Positions 37,328 to 49,085 of a DNA stretch of 64,000 bases are shown piece after piece (position 1 is the first letter of the stretch; the number at the start of each line of letters is the position of its first letter). The position numbers were made by a program, and so were the translations under genes. This DNA comes from Wyeomyia smithii (taxonomy: Eukaryota; Arthropoda; Insecta; Diptera; Culicidae): assembly GCF_029784165.1 (NCBI RefSeq), contig NC_073695.1:145909946-145973945 (forward strand), in the 5' to 3' direction. The notes beneath the pieces were generated by a model. The model was not told where the DNA came from. It made no database searches and was given only the letters and a program-made list of their open reading frames with translations.

Positions 37328-37452
37328 CTATATTTTTCGTAGTTTCTACAATCATATTTTCAGTTGGTTTAATTTTCTATCTTCATTACTACATTTACTC
37401 CTTAAATTAAAATTGAAAATAGCATGACTTTGCTTAGAGTCGAAAAAAAAGT

Positions 37453-38141
37453 AAACATATTGTCATCAACTTTTAAAATAATTTTAGGAACTGGAAGTAG
37501 CTGGGACGAAAGCGTAAGAAGCGAAGAAGTATTTGGAAACAATTATAATGTATTCTGGCACGACCGGAATTTGTCTACCAGTCGAAAAAAAGTCAGGCGG
37601 TCCCCATTGCCATTAATGCAGACTTTACTTCTGAAGAAATAATATCCGACAAATATAAAGAACATGCCAAAGCATTTATTGCTGGTGAACAACATATCTT
37701 CTGTTTCGTGACTTTCCACCGGAACATGCTCATAAACATTCATATGCATTATTTTTCAAAACTTTAGAATCTATTATGTCTAATATGAAACCAGAAGTAA
37801 AACTGCATGTCTATGGCGACTTCAACCAACGTAATGCAGACTTTATTGTAGACATTGAAAATGAATCTATCTTACTCCCAGTCGTAGGCGAAAACGAAAC
37901 ACTGCAGTATCTTTTTGGCAAATCCTTAGAACTCGGTCTATACTTAATCAATCATGTCAAAAACAAACAAAATGCATATTTAGACCTATTATTCACAAAC
38001 TGCACTGAAGACTTCTGTGTAGATGCATCATTGACTCCCATCTGGAAAAATGAAGCTTTTCACACAGCAATTGAATATTCAATAGTAATGAATAACACTT
38101 CGTACCCTAGCGACTGCGACCACAAAACTGACTTCGAATAA
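37453..38141 (+). pseudogene. CR1-like LINE endonuclease, remainder, frameshifted
   Basis: After the right copy of the 17-bp duplication, the frame ILSSTFKIILGTGSSWDESV (37460-37642) matches the endonuclease (TE.W.D..V region). Frame changes follow near 37600 and 37700, then VHVYGDFNQR-type block (VYGDFN, 37815) and LDLLFTNC...HTAIEYSI to 38141. The catalytic Asp/Asn of GDFN is retained. Non-functional. Confidence 0.7.
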
Positions 38142-38360
38142 GTCAAACGTAGACTATGCATAATAAATTGGCGTAGTATTATTTGTAAAGAAGGAAATGT
38201 AAACAAAGAAGTACCAAAATTCTATGAAATAATTAATCCAATTATATCAGAAAATGTACCACTAAAAAAAGAAGACGTACGAGCACCAAAAAATATCCAG
38301 TGTGGTTTAATCCACAATTGAAGAACCTGAAAAAATAGAAAACAAAAAGCGCATAAAATA

Positions 38361-39521
38361 TAGGGTAGAGCGGGGCTAGTTGGTCATTTTTGGTCAAAGT
38401 GTTCTGTAACTTTTTGTAGGAAACATTATGACAAAAACTCATTACATGGAAATGTTGTGTTAAGTCTAAAGCATCTAGAAAAAATATAAACTGTACAGAA
38501 TAGTTTATGATTTTGCGGATATTCTATGTTTTTTGAGTGGATGTCAAATTGGCCAACTAGCCCCTCAGCTGGGGTAAGTTGGTCAGGGTGTGGGGTGAGC
38601 GGCAGCCTGTAGCATCTCAGCGGAGGTCAAACCGCATCCAGTTTTTTGTTTATACGTTCGCTTTCCGAAATCCCAAACCATCAGAGAAGTAACTCAAAAT
38701 TGCATGAAAAAAATCGTGTTACTCTTTCATACCTGACAATATGTTGAAATTTCCCTAATAGTTTGGTTGGGAACTAAATCAAAAACAATAAGGAATAAAT
38801 TGAGAACAGGGGCCAAATTCTAGATTCGCATCTGCAATCACAAGCACGAAACTATAGCTACATTAGTTTTTTTTTCGTTGAAAGCTTGCTTACGCCGAAA
38901 TTTTCATCAGATAGAAAGCATTTGTCGATGCATTAGTGTACGTTATAGTTATTTTAGATCAATGACTAAGCATTTATATTGCACAAAAAAATATTCATCA
39001 AAGCAAACGCTGTTTTCGCTTTGATTAAGTTTGCGTCACGAAATGCACTGTTCCTGAAATTGCATTCACTTGGTTACTTGCATTCATTTATGATGTGCAT
39101 ATGACCAACCAGCCCCGCTAGTATGTGACCAACTAGCCCCTCATGTAATAAATATGTAAATTACTCGAAATATATGAAAATAAAATTTTGGCGAAAGTTT
39201 GCTTTACACAATTAAAAAGTAACGAAAATGACTTTCATAATACGTTGAGCCATGTTCATTTCAATTTGGCTAGCTTTGTTTAAACAAAAAATTTCAACAT
39301 GAAAACCGAATAGAATTGATGGCCAATTTGGCAGCAACCTGTATTTATTATACGTTCTAATTAAAACTGTACTTCATTTTGTCATTTAGTTTCTCTGGTT
39401 ATCTACTACGTATCACCCATATAATACGATTTTTTAGATACGTAGATTCGAAGATATTCTCATTGACCAACTAGCCCCGTAATCAACTAGCCCCGTAATC
39501 AACTAGCCCCGCTCTACCCTA
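38361..39521. mobile_element. Second TAGGGTAG-ended TIR element, non-autonomous
   Basis: Left end TAGGGTAGAGCGGGGCTAGT, right end its inverted complement (GCTCTACCCTA at 39521). A GACCAACTAGCCCCG-like motif is repeated near both ends (38550, 38573; 39103, 39130, 39465, 39483, 39500). No protein frame. No clear target duplication. It shares end sequence and subterminal-motif design with 1882-7226. Confidence 0.65.
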
Positions 39522-39523
39522 CA

Positions 39524-41259
39524 AAAAAGACAAAAATAGCGAAAATCTTCAAAATTACCAAGAAATTTGCTGTCTACTTGATGCAGCCAATAAAATTGCA
39601 CATGAAGAACATAGCCGTAAAATCGACCATCAAATCAAGTCTTGCCCTAAGAAATTCTTCAATTACGTAAAAACCAAACTAAAAAGTAACAACTTTCCAT
39701 CACGAATGTATCTTGACAGTAATGTAGGACATACTAGTAATGAAATATGTAGTCTTTTTGCCACTTTTTTTTCAAGAAATATACACCACATTTGAAGACA
39801 CAGACCGCGACCGCGAATATTTCTCGTATTTTCCTGAATATTCGAATTCTTTATCTGTCAATCAAATATCTGAATTCGAAATTCAGAACGCACTTAAAAA
39901 TTTAGACGCTACGAAAGGTCCTGGACCTGACAGAATAGCTCCAATTTTTCTCAAAAACTTGGCACAGGTACTATCTACACCTTTACTATACCTCTTTAAT
40001 ATGTCTCTAAAGAATGGAATTTTTCCAGAACTCTGGAAAACCTCATATTTAGTGCCAATTTTCAAATCTGGCGCTAAATCTGACATTCATAATTATCGTG
40101 GAATTCCCATTGTATCATGCATTCCAAAATTATTTGAATCAATAACTAATGAAAAAATCTTTCAACAAGTAAAAAACCAAATTACAACTCCACAACGCGG
40201 CTTTTATAAAGGCCGATCAACTACCACAAATCTTTTTGAATTCACTTGACTGTAATGGACAACGGCAACCACGTAGAAGCTCTTTCTACGGACTTTAGCA
40301 TTTGACAGAATCGACATACCTTTATTGCTCTTCAAGCTCGAAAAATACGGAATGGAAACAAAATTTTTGGAAAGGCTGCAGTCATACTTAACAACAAATA
40401 AACACAAATAGTCCGCTTTCAAAATTCCTTTTCAAACACAATAGAAGTAACTTCCGGGGTTCCACAAGGTTCTCACCTGGGCCCTTTTCTTTTTATATTA
40501 TACGTGAATGACATTTCCTTCCTTCTTAAATCAATACATGTGCTTGTATATGTTGACGACATGAAGCTCTTTATAGAAATAATCAATGCAGAAGACTTCA
40601 AAATATTCCAGAATGAAATTAATGTATTCTACACTTGGTGCAACAAAAGCCAATTGCAATTCAACATTAAAAAATGTAATTCAATAGCCTTTAGCAGAAA
40701 AACAGTAACACCACCAACAGACATTTTCTTAGGAAACCAACCAGTAGAAAAATGCAAAATCGTATGGGACCTAGGCGTAGTCTCAGACTCCAAACTTACA
40801 TTCATAGAACATTATAACACAATAATCAACAAAGCAAATAGTATGCTGAGCTTTATAAAACGCTTCGACCATAATTTCCAAGACCCATACACAATCAAAC
40901 TATTATATATTACATACGTCCGACCAATTCTGGAATATTGTAGCATTATATGGAATCCCTATATTGTAACACATGAAGAACGCATTGAGTCTGTCCAAAA
41001 ACAATTTCTTTTGTACGCGCTTCGTAAGCTAAATTGGACAGCATTTTCCTTACCATTATATGAAGCACGCTGCATGCTTATAGACATACAAGCATCTAAA
41101 AGACGCCGCGAACTTTCAATGCTTTACTTCATCAATGAAATTATTTCTCAACGCGTGCAATCTTTTAAATTATTATCGCAACTAAATTGTTATGCACCCA
41201 GTCGTCAATTAAGAAATCGTAAAATATTTTCGGAAAGCTCTCACAGAACTAACGATTAA
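39524..41259 (+). pseudogene. CR1-like LINE reverse transcriptase, frameshifted
   Basis: The first open piece (39740-40249) has NLDATKGPGPDRIAPIFLKN, FPELWKTSYLVPIFKSG and NYRGIPIVSCIPKLFE. A frameshift stretch (40250-40500) still shows DFS-type motif A and VTSGVPQGSHLGPFLFILYV. The second piece (40504-41259) has VYVDDMKLF (catalytic pair), KCNSIAFSRK, DLGVVSD and the C-terminal RRRELSMLYF region. At least two frameshifts. The enzyme would have copied the LINE RNA. Confidence 0.8.
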
Positions 41260-41499
41260 AAAAAATGGCCCAATAAATCGCATGATGCGTCACTATAATC
41301 AGCACTGCGAAAATATCGACATCACTTTGGGCAGAAAACAAATCAAAAAACGACTAACTACTGGAAATAACATATAGAATATGAGAGAACATTGTATTAT
41401 TATAATTGTAGTCTACATTTGCTTGACGAAATCTATCTTCTTCTATCTATACCTATAAAAATGCAGTCCGGTCTGTCTGTCTGATCCATATAGGCTCGG

Positions 41500-42160
41500 A
41501 AACTACCAAACCGATCGACGTGAAAATTTGTATGTAGGGGTTTTAGGGGCCGAGAAAGGTTCCTATGATAGTTTGAGACCCCTCCCTCTTCTAGAAGGGA
41601 GGGGTCCCATACAAACGAAATACAAATTTCTGCACATCTCAAAAACTTACCAAGCAACTGGAACCAAATTTGGCATGTGGATGTTTTTAGGAGTAACAAA
41701 TATGTCCATATTGGTTCGACACCCCTCCCTCTTCTGGAAGGGACATACAAATGAAACACAAATTTCTCCACATCTCAAGAACTAACCAAGCAAATAGAAC
41801 TAAATTTGATAGGTGCATGTTTTAGGGGTAACAAATATATCCATACTGGTTTGACACCCCTCCCTCTTCTACAATGGAGGGGTCCCATACAAATGAAACA
41901 CGAATTCCGCAAAACTCGAGAACCAACCAACCAAACACAACCAAATTTGGTATGTGAATGTTTGGGTAAAAAATATGTCCATAATAGGCTGACTCCCCTC
42001 CCTTTTCTGTGAGGGAGGGGTTCCATACAAATGAAACTCAAATTTCGCACAACTCGAGAACCAATCAAGCAAATATATCCAAATATGGCATGTGAATGAT
42101 TTTAGGTGTAACAAACATGTCCATAATGTTTTGACAACCTTCCTTCATCTGGCATAACTC
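41500..42160. repeat. Tandem repeat, about 115-bp units, CCCCTCCCTCTTCT core
   Basis: About five imperfect units, each with an ACCCCTCCCT...GAGGGGTCCCATACAAA palindrome-like block, then AACCAAGCAA and a TTTGG-ATGTG stretch. Lies in the 5' part of Helitron 1. Confidence 0.75.
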
Positions 42161-42174
42161 CAAATACCATTTCG

Positions 42175-43300
42175 AAATCTGAGATGGCGACTTCCGGTTT
42201 CGAAAAACAGCGGCAAATGACCAAATACCACCCAATATGGGTATTTCCGGAATTTTTATGATGCACTGAAGCGACAAATCGACCTCAGACAACATTTTGC
42301 ATTGTAAGATGGCGACTTCCGATGTCTGAAAAACAGCCGAAAATGACCAAATACCACCCAATATGAGTGTTTCTTTAACCAGAATGACGCTCAGAGGCCA
42401 AAAATTGTCTCCTAATGCCATTTCATTTTGAAATTCAAGATGGCGACTCCCGGTTTCTGAAAAACAGCGGCAAATGACCAAATACCACCCAATATGGGTA
42501 TTTCAGGGATTGTTATGATGCACTGAAGCCACAAATCGACCTCAGACAACATTTCGAATTGTAAGATGGCGACTTCCGGTGTCTGGAAAACAACCGAAAA
42601 TGACGCACAGGGGCCAGAAATTGTCTCCAAATGCCATTTTGAAATCCAAGATGGCGACTTCCGGTTTCCGAAAAACAGCGGCATATGACCAGATACCACC
42701 CAATATGGGTATTTGCGGAATTGTTATGATGCACTGAAGCAACAAATCGACCTATCGACCTCAGACAATATTTTGAATTGTAAGATGGCGACTTCCGGTG
42801 TCTGGAAAACAGCCGAAATTGACCGAATACCACCCAATATGAGTGTTTCTTTAACCAGAATGACGCTCAGAGTCAACAAAATGTCCCCTAATGCCATTTT
42901 GAAATTCAAGATGGCGACTTCCGGTTTCTGAAAAACAGCAGCAAATGATCAAATACCACCCAATATGGGAATTTCCGGGATTGTTACGATGCACTGAAGC
43001 CACAAATCGACCTTAGACAACATTTCGAATTATAAGATGGCGACTTCCGGTGTCTAAAAAACAGCCAAATATGACAAAATACCACCCAATATGAGTGTTT
43101 CTTTAACCAGCATGACGCTCAGGGATCAGAAATTGTCTCCAAATGCCATTTTAAAATCCAAGATGGCGACTTACGGTTTTTGAAAAATAGCCTGAGTGAC
43201 CAAATACCACCCAATATGTGTATCATCGGATGCAGCATGATTCAAGGAGCTAAAAATTGACCTCAGACACCAGTTTGAATTGTAAAATGGAAACTTCTGG
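42175..43300. repeat. Minisatellite, about 250-bp dimer units, AAGATGGCGACTTCCGG core
   Basis: The core recurs about every 125 bp in two alternating flavours (CGGTTTCTGAAAAACAGC and CGGTGTCTGGAAAACAGC). It decays toward 43300. The same minisatellite fills 45730-47200 in Helitron 2. Confidence 0.8.
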
Positions 43301-43751
43301 GAAACATTCGAAAATAACCGAATACTACTACATATGGATATTTATGTAATCGAAATGATGTATAGAAGCCAAGCATTGAACCTGGACACCATTTTGAATT
43401 CGAATATGACCACTTTTAGTTTTTAAAAAAATACGAAAATAACTGAAATGCATTCAATATATTTCCGGAATAGAGGTGATGTACAAAAGCCAAAAGTCGA
43501 GCATGTTGTCATTCCGATAAAACCAATCATTTCAAATGATATAAACAAATCGCAAGGAATCAATGAATTTGAAATGTTTAAAATTATTAAACACTAAAAT
43601 AGGCGAGACGAAGTTTGCCGGGTTAGCTAGTACTAGATAAAAATGATAATTCAAACTAGGTATAATTTAACATTTTTCAATTATTTCAGTGCCATATTTT
43701 CAATGGAGAAATAAAAATAGAAATCTATACCAATAAAAATGCAGACCCGGT

Positions 43752-45728
43752 CTACCTGTCTGTCTGCCTGTCTGTCTGCCTGCCTGTCTGTCTGCCTGTC
43801 TGTCTGTCTGTCTGCCTGTCTGTCTGCCTGTCTGTCTGCCTGTCTGTCTGCCTGTCGGTCTGCCTGTCTGCCTGTCTGTCTGCCTGTCTGTCTGCCTGTC
43901 TGTCTGCCTGTCTGTCTGCCTGTCTGTCTGCCTGCCTGTCTGCCTGCCTGTCTGTCTGCCTGTCTGCCTGTCTGCCTGTCTGTCTGCCTGTCTGTCTGCC
44001 TGTCTGTCTGCCTGTCTGTCTGCCTGTCTGTCTGCCTGTCTGTCTGCCTGTCTGTCTGCCTGTCTGTCTGCCTGTCTGTCTACCTGTCTGTCTGCCTGTC
44101 TGTCTGCCTGTCTGTCTGCCTGTCTGCCTGCCAGTCTTTCTGCCTGTCTTTCTGCCTGTCTGTCTGTCTGCCTGTCTGTCTGCCTGTCTGTCTGCCTGTC
44201 TGTCTGCCTGTCTGTCTGCCTGTCTGTCTGCCTGTCTGTCTGCCTGTCTGTCTGTCTGCCTGTCTGCCTGCTTGTCTACCTGTCTGTCTGTCTGCCTGTC
44301 TGTCTGCCTGTCTGTCTGCCTGTCTGTCTGCCTGTCTGTCTGTCTGCCTGTCTGCCTGTCTGTCTGCCTGTCTGTCTGCCTGCCTGTCTGCCTGTCTGTC
44401 TGCCTGCCTGTCTGCCTGTCTGTCTGCCTGTCTGTCTGCCTGTCTGTCTGCCTGTCTGTCTGCCTGTCTGTCTGCCTGTCTGTCTGCCTGTCTGTCTGCC
44501 TGTCTGTCTGCCTGTCTGTCTGCCTGTCTGTCTGCCTGTCTGTCTGCCTGTCTGTCTGCCTGTCTGTCTGCCTGTCTGTCTGCCTGTCTGTCTGCCTGTC
44601 TGTCTGCCTGTCTGCCTGTCTGTCTGCCTGCCTGTCTGCCTGTCTGTCTGCCTGCCTGTCTGCCTGTCTGTCTGCCTGCCTGTCTGCCTGTCTGCCTGTC
44701 TGTCTGCCTGTCTGTCTGCCTGTCTGTCTGCCTGTCTGTCTGCCTGTCTGTCTGCCTGTCTGTCTGCCTGTCTGTCTGCCTGTCTGTCTGCCTGTCTGTC
44801 TGCCTGTCTGTCTGCCTGTCTGTCTGCCTGTCTGTCTGCCTGTCTGTCTGCCTGTCTGTCTGCCTGTCTGTCTGCCTGTCTGTCTGCCTGTCTGTCTGCC
44901 TGTGTCTGCCTGTCTGTCTGCCTGCCTGTCTGTCTGCCTGTCTGTCTGCCTGCCTGTCGGTCTGTCTGTCTGTCTGCCTGTCTGTCTGCCTGTCTGTCTG
45001 CCTGTCTGTCTGCCTGTCTGTCTGCCTGTCTGTCTGCCTGTCTGTCTGCCTGTCTGTCTGCCTGTCTGTCTGCCTGTCTGTCTGCCTGTCTGTCTGTCTG
45101 CCTGTCTGCCTGCCTGTCTGCCTGCCTGTCTGCCTGCCTGTCTGCCTGCCTGTCTGCCTGCCTGTCTGTCTGCCTGTCTGTCTGCCTGTCTGCCTGCCTG
45201 TCTTTCTGCCTGTCTTTCTGCCTGTCTGTCTGTCTGCCTGTCTGTCTGCCTGTGTCTGCCTGTCTGTCTGCCTGCCTGTCTGTCTGCCTGTCTGTCTGCC
45301 TGCCTGTCGGTCTGTCTGTCTGTCTGCCTGTCGGTCTGTCTGTCTGTCTGCCTGTCTGCCTGTCTGTCTGTCTGCCTGTCTGTCTGCCTGTCTGTCTGCC
45401 TGTCTGTCTGCCTGTCTGTCTGCCTGTCTGCCTGTCTGTCTGCCTGTCTGTCTGCCTGTCTGTCTGCCTGTCTGTCTGCCTGTCTGCCTGTCTGCCTGTC
45501 TGTCTGCCTGTCTGTCTGTCTGTCTGCCTGTCTGTCTGCCTGTCTGTCTGCCTGTCTGTCTGCCTGTCTGTCTGCCTGTCTGTCTGCCTGTCTGTCAGCC
45601 TGTCTGTCTGCCTGTCTGTCTGCCTGTCTGTCTGCCTGTCTGTCTGCCTGTCTGTCTGCCTGTCTGTCTGCCTGTCTGTTTGCCTGTCTGTCTGCCTGTC
45701 TGTCTGCCTGTCTGTCTGCCTGTCTGCC
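43752..45728. repeat. CTGT/CTGC tetranucleotide-derived satellite, about 2 kb
   Basis: Units of CTGT and CTGC alternate in 8- and 12-bp patterns (CTGCCTGTCTGT). Several frames stay open on both strands (Cys-Leu-Ser/Pro on plus, Asp-Arg-Gln/Gly-Arg-Gln on minus). These are a by-product of the repeat and not genes. It probably grew from the short GTCTGTCTGTCTG seed seen at the start of Helitron 1. Confidence 0.95.
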
Positions 45729-45729
45729 A

Positions 45730-47230
45730 TCTAAGATGGCGACTTCCGGTTTCTGAAAAACAGCGGCAAATGACCAAATACCACCCAATATAGGTATTTC
45801 CGGAATTGTTATAACCTACTGAAGCCACAAATCGACCTAAGACAATATTTCGAATTATAAGATGGCGACTTCCGGTACCTGGAAAACAGCCGAAAATGAC
45901 CAAATAACACCTAATATGGGTGTTTCTTTAACCAGGATGACGCACAGAGGCCAGAAATTGTCTCCAAATGCCATTTTGGAATCTAAGATGGCGACTTCCG
46001 GTTTCCGAAAAACAGCGACAAATGACCAGATACCACCCAGTATGGGTATTTCTGGAATTTTTATGACGCACTGAAGCCACAAATCGGCCTCAGACAACAT
46101 TTTGAATTGTAGGATGGCAACTTCCGGTGTCTAGAAAACAGCCGAAAATGACCAAATAACACCCAATATGAGTGTTTCTTCAACCAGAATGACGCACAGA
46201 GGCCAAAAACTGTCCCCTGATGCCATTTAAAAATTCAAAATGGCGACTTCCGGTTTCTGAAAAACAGCGGCATATGATCAAATAACACCCAATATGGATA
46301 TTTCCGGAATTTTTATGACGCACTGAAGCCACAAATCGACATCAGACAACATTTTGAATTGTAAGATGGCAACTTCCGGTGTCTGGAAAACAGCGGCCAA
46401 ATGACCAAATACCACCCAATATGAGCGTTTCTTTAACGAGATTGACGCACAGAGGCCAGAAATTGTTTCCAAATGCCATTTCGAAATCCAAGATGGCGAC
46501 TTCCGGTTTCCGAGAAACAGCAGCAAAAGACCAAATACCACCCAATATGCGTATTTACGGAATTGTTATGATGCACTGAAGCCACAAATCGACCTATCAA
46601 CCTCAGACAACATTTTAAATTATAAGATGGCGACTTCCGGTGTCTGGAAAACAGCCGAAAATGACCAAATACCACCCAATATGAGTGTTTCTTTTACCAG
46701 AATGATGCTCAGAGGCCAAAAACTGTCCCCTAATGCCATTTTGAAATTCAAGATGGCGACTTCCGGTTTCCGAAAAACAGCGGCAAATGACCAAATACCA
46801 CCCAATATGGGTATTTCCAGAATTGTTATGATGCACTGTAGCCACAAATCGACCTCAGAAAACATTTCGAATTGTAAGTTGGCGACTTCCAGTGTCTGGA
46901 AAACAGCCGAAAATGACCAAATAACACCCAATATGGGTGTTCCTTCAACCAAAATAACGCACGGAGGTCAGAAATTGTCTCCAAATGCCATTTTGAGATC
47001 CAAGATGGAGACTTCCGGTTTCCGAGAAACAGCGACATATGACCAGATACCAGCCAATATCAGTATTTCCGGAATTGTTATGATGCACTGGAGCCACAAA
47101 GCGACATCAGACAACATATTGAATTGTAAGATGGCGACTTCTGGTGTCTGGAAAACGACCAAAAATGACAAAATGCCATCCAACATGTGTATCACCGGAT
47201 CCAGAATGATGCAAGGAGCTAAAAATTGAC
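45730..47230. repeat. Minisatellite of Helitron 2, AAGATGGCGACTTCCGG core
   Basis: Same repeat as in Helitron 1, about six dimeric units, then a degenerate tail to 47440. Confidence 0.8.
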
Positions 47231-47629
47231 CTCAGACACCAGTTTGAAGTGTAAGATGGCAACTACTGGGAAACAGCCGAAAATAACCGAATACTACTAC
47301 ATATGGATATTTCCGTAATCGAAATAGAATACTACTACATATGGATATTTCCGTTATCGTATAGAAGCCAAGCATTGATCCTGGATACCATTTTGAATTT
47401 GAAGATGACCACTTTCAGTTTCTAAAAAACAACGAAAATAACTGAAATGCATTCAATATATTTCCGGAATAGAGGTGATGTACAAAAGCCAAAAGTCGAG
47501 GATGTTGTCATTCCGATAAAACCAATCATTTCAAATGAAATAAACAAATCGCAAGGAATCAATGAAATTGAAATGTTGAAAATTATTAAACACTAAAATA
47601 GGCGAGACGAAGTTTGCCGGGTCAGCTAG

Positions 47630-47742
47630 TAAATAAATCCTTTGACAACCAAATGGCCTGGTTCTACTAAGATTCGAACCCACGACCACACGCTTACCAA
47701 AGCGGACTCTGTACCCTTGCGGCTTCGGAGCTAACCCTCCCC
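47630..47742 (-). mobile_element. tRNA-derived SINE
   Basis: On the minus strand: GGTTAGCTCCGAAG (A-box-like), then GTGGGTTCGAATCTTAG (B box), a GGCCATTTGGTTGTCAAAGG body and an ATTTATTT tail. It abuts the Helitron CTAG end. Recalled as a mosquito Feilai-like SINE; name unverified. Confidence 0.6.
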
Positions 47743-48060
47743 CCTCATTGGAACCTTAAAGTTCACACAAAGTTCACATGTCAACTTCAAAACCACCAGA
47801 ATTTAAGTTCGGTATCGGCATTTTATCCGTACCTTTAAGACGAAAGTTCAGAAGATGCTGCTTATTCCTCTTCATTGGAACTTGAAATTTTACATCAAGT
47901 CAAATTTAAACTTCAAAACCACCAGAATTCAAGTTCGTTTAACATTTTATATGTACTTTTATTCAGCATGAAAGTTCATGATTCATTTCCACTATAAGGT
48001 TCACGTTAAGTTCTGACTGATGCTTTGCTCGGCTTTGACGCAAGTGAAGTTTTCAGATGT
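47743..48060 (+). repeat. GTTC-rich interspersed repeat, longer copy
   Basis: Imperfect units of about 120 bp: CTCATTGGAACCTTAAAGTT, then ACTTCAAAACCACCAGAATT, repeated at about 47870-47935. Related to 31205-31395. Confidence 0.55.
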
Positions 48061-49085
48061 GAAGTTTAAATTCGTGCTTCCGGATTAGTGGCAAAAAATG
48101 AGTTTTTCAAAAACAATGAAGAAGTGTTTTTTTTATTATCATCGGAAAAAACTTTTGTCTAAATGAGAAAAGGAAAGCAAAGCTATAGCTCCCATAAGTA
48201 ATATTAGGGTGCTTAAATTCTTTCGCTAGCTAAACATATTGTTACCTTATAGAAAATCAATCATGCACCCAGAAATGTGCAGGTCAAAAGAAAATTTGAA
48301 CCGGGTGCAAGCCGTGAATTCCCGTTAGAAGAAGATATAGTTCAAAACCACGACAATGACGTCGAGGAATGTTGGGCCATGAATCATTTGATGAATTGCA
48401 TTCATCATTCGAAAATAAAAAGAACTGTGATGTACTTGATCGAATGGATTTGTGTGAAAGCTGCAGATATTGGGCTCTCAGAACTAACCAGTTTCATGAA
48501 TCTATAAATCTAATTATGGAAATAATCAGAAGAAAACCTGATGGAAAAAGATTGTCTCGCTCTGCAAGAACACTAACGAAACATCTCGTCAGGCAACTTC
48601 CGAAATCATTGAAACTGCTGGTATTGGATTAGAGGTATAAAACGGTGTTTGGGCGATTTCTTTTCGGTAAGATCCTTTTTTTCTTTATTTAACAAGCCTA
48701 TGAATTTTTTCATTCCCAAATTCACAGTTCAGTCATTAAATATTTCAATTCGCATAAACATTGATGGGATTCCGATTTTTAAAAGCAGTAAACTACAATT
48801 TTGGCCTATCTTGTTGAAATGACTGAAGTTGCACCGATGCCAATTGCTATAACTATTTTAAGGTAAAACCAAACCAACCAGCCTTGATGAATTTCTAAAA
48901 CAACCAATGAAAGAAATGACTGATGTGCTGAATAATGGCTTTTCAATCAACACCTACAAGATAATCGTTACGTTAAAATGTTTCATCTGTGATAGTCCCG
49001 CACGTGCGTTTCTCAAAGGTTCATTCTCGTTAAATGTTTTTCAATAGCTGAAATAAACTATAAAATAATATTTTTCCAGGTCAGT
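48061..49085. other. Unassigned stretch with a possible decayed coding fragment
   Basis: No terminal repeats recognised. Overlapping short frames at 48277-48507 and 48369-48632 are described separately. The rest is AT-rich. Confidence 0.35.
48277..48632 (+). pseudogene. Possible remnant of an insect protein, two frames
   Basis: The first frame (48277 on) begins MQVKRKFEPGASREFPL and stops at 48507. A second frame carries NKKNCDVLD...ESCRYWALRTNQFHES...RRKPDGKRLSRSARTLTK to 48632. The WALRTNQ-HES-INLIMEIIRR-PDG-RLSRSARTL layout resembles a recalled region of DUF4806-type insect proteins, with the two halves in different frames. Could be chance. Function unknown. Confidence 0.3.

Larger units (their letters stand above)
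33205..37452. repeat. TSD-flanked inverted tandem array of tRNA-bearing 413-bp units
   Basis: Six units in minus orientation (33205-about 35738) and four in plus orientation (about 35773-37452) face each other across a spacer of about 35 bp. Every unit contains a 71-nt tRNA-like segment. Spacing is 413, 413, 417, 413 and 414 bp on the left and 379, 414 and 380 bp on the right. AAACATATTGTCATCAA is directly repeated at 33188-33204 and 37453-37469, a 17-bp target duplication inside the LINE endonuclease. Each unit also has CTATAAATAATAG upstream of the tRNA-like part. It resembles polymerised tRNA-derived SINE material; class undetermined. Confidence 0.85.
31766..41400 (+). mobile_element. CR1-like LINE with PHD-type ORF1, split by two insertions
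   Basis: 5'UTR (about 31766-31965), ORF1 (31966-32937) and ORF2 (32949 onward). ORF2 is interrupted at 33205-37452 (tRNA-bearing array) and 38361-39521 (TAGGGTAG element), and resumes to about 41259. Without the insertions the element is roughly 4.2 kb. A PHD-like finger in ORF1 and the RT order fit CR1-type LINEs. 5' and 3' borders are approximate. Confidence 0.75.
41446..43630. mobile_element. Non-autonomous Helitron 1
   Basis: Begins TCTATACCTATAAAAATG after an A and ends GCCGGGTTAGCTAG before a T, matching Helitron rules (5' TC, 3' CTRR, A/T insertion site). The interior is tandem repeats without Rep/helicase frames. The ends are nearly identical to those of 43724-47629. Confidence 0.75.
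43724..47629. mobile_element. Non-autonomous Helitron 2 with satellite-like core
   Basis: Starts TCTATACCAATAAAAATG after an A and ends GCCGGGTCAGCTAG before a T. Interior: the CTGT/CTGC array (43752-45728) and then the AAGATGGCGACTTCCGG minisatellite. No coding genes. Confidence 0.75.

Noticed and set aside
41433..42833. Short frames in the Helitron tandem repeats.
   Set aside because: The same translated repeat appears many times in several frames and strands.
43739..45793. Very long open frames on both strands (Cys-Leu-Ser/Pro repeats and Asp/Gly-Arg-Gln repeats).
   Set aside because: They come entirely from the CTGT/CTGC satellite; no start context, no unique domain.
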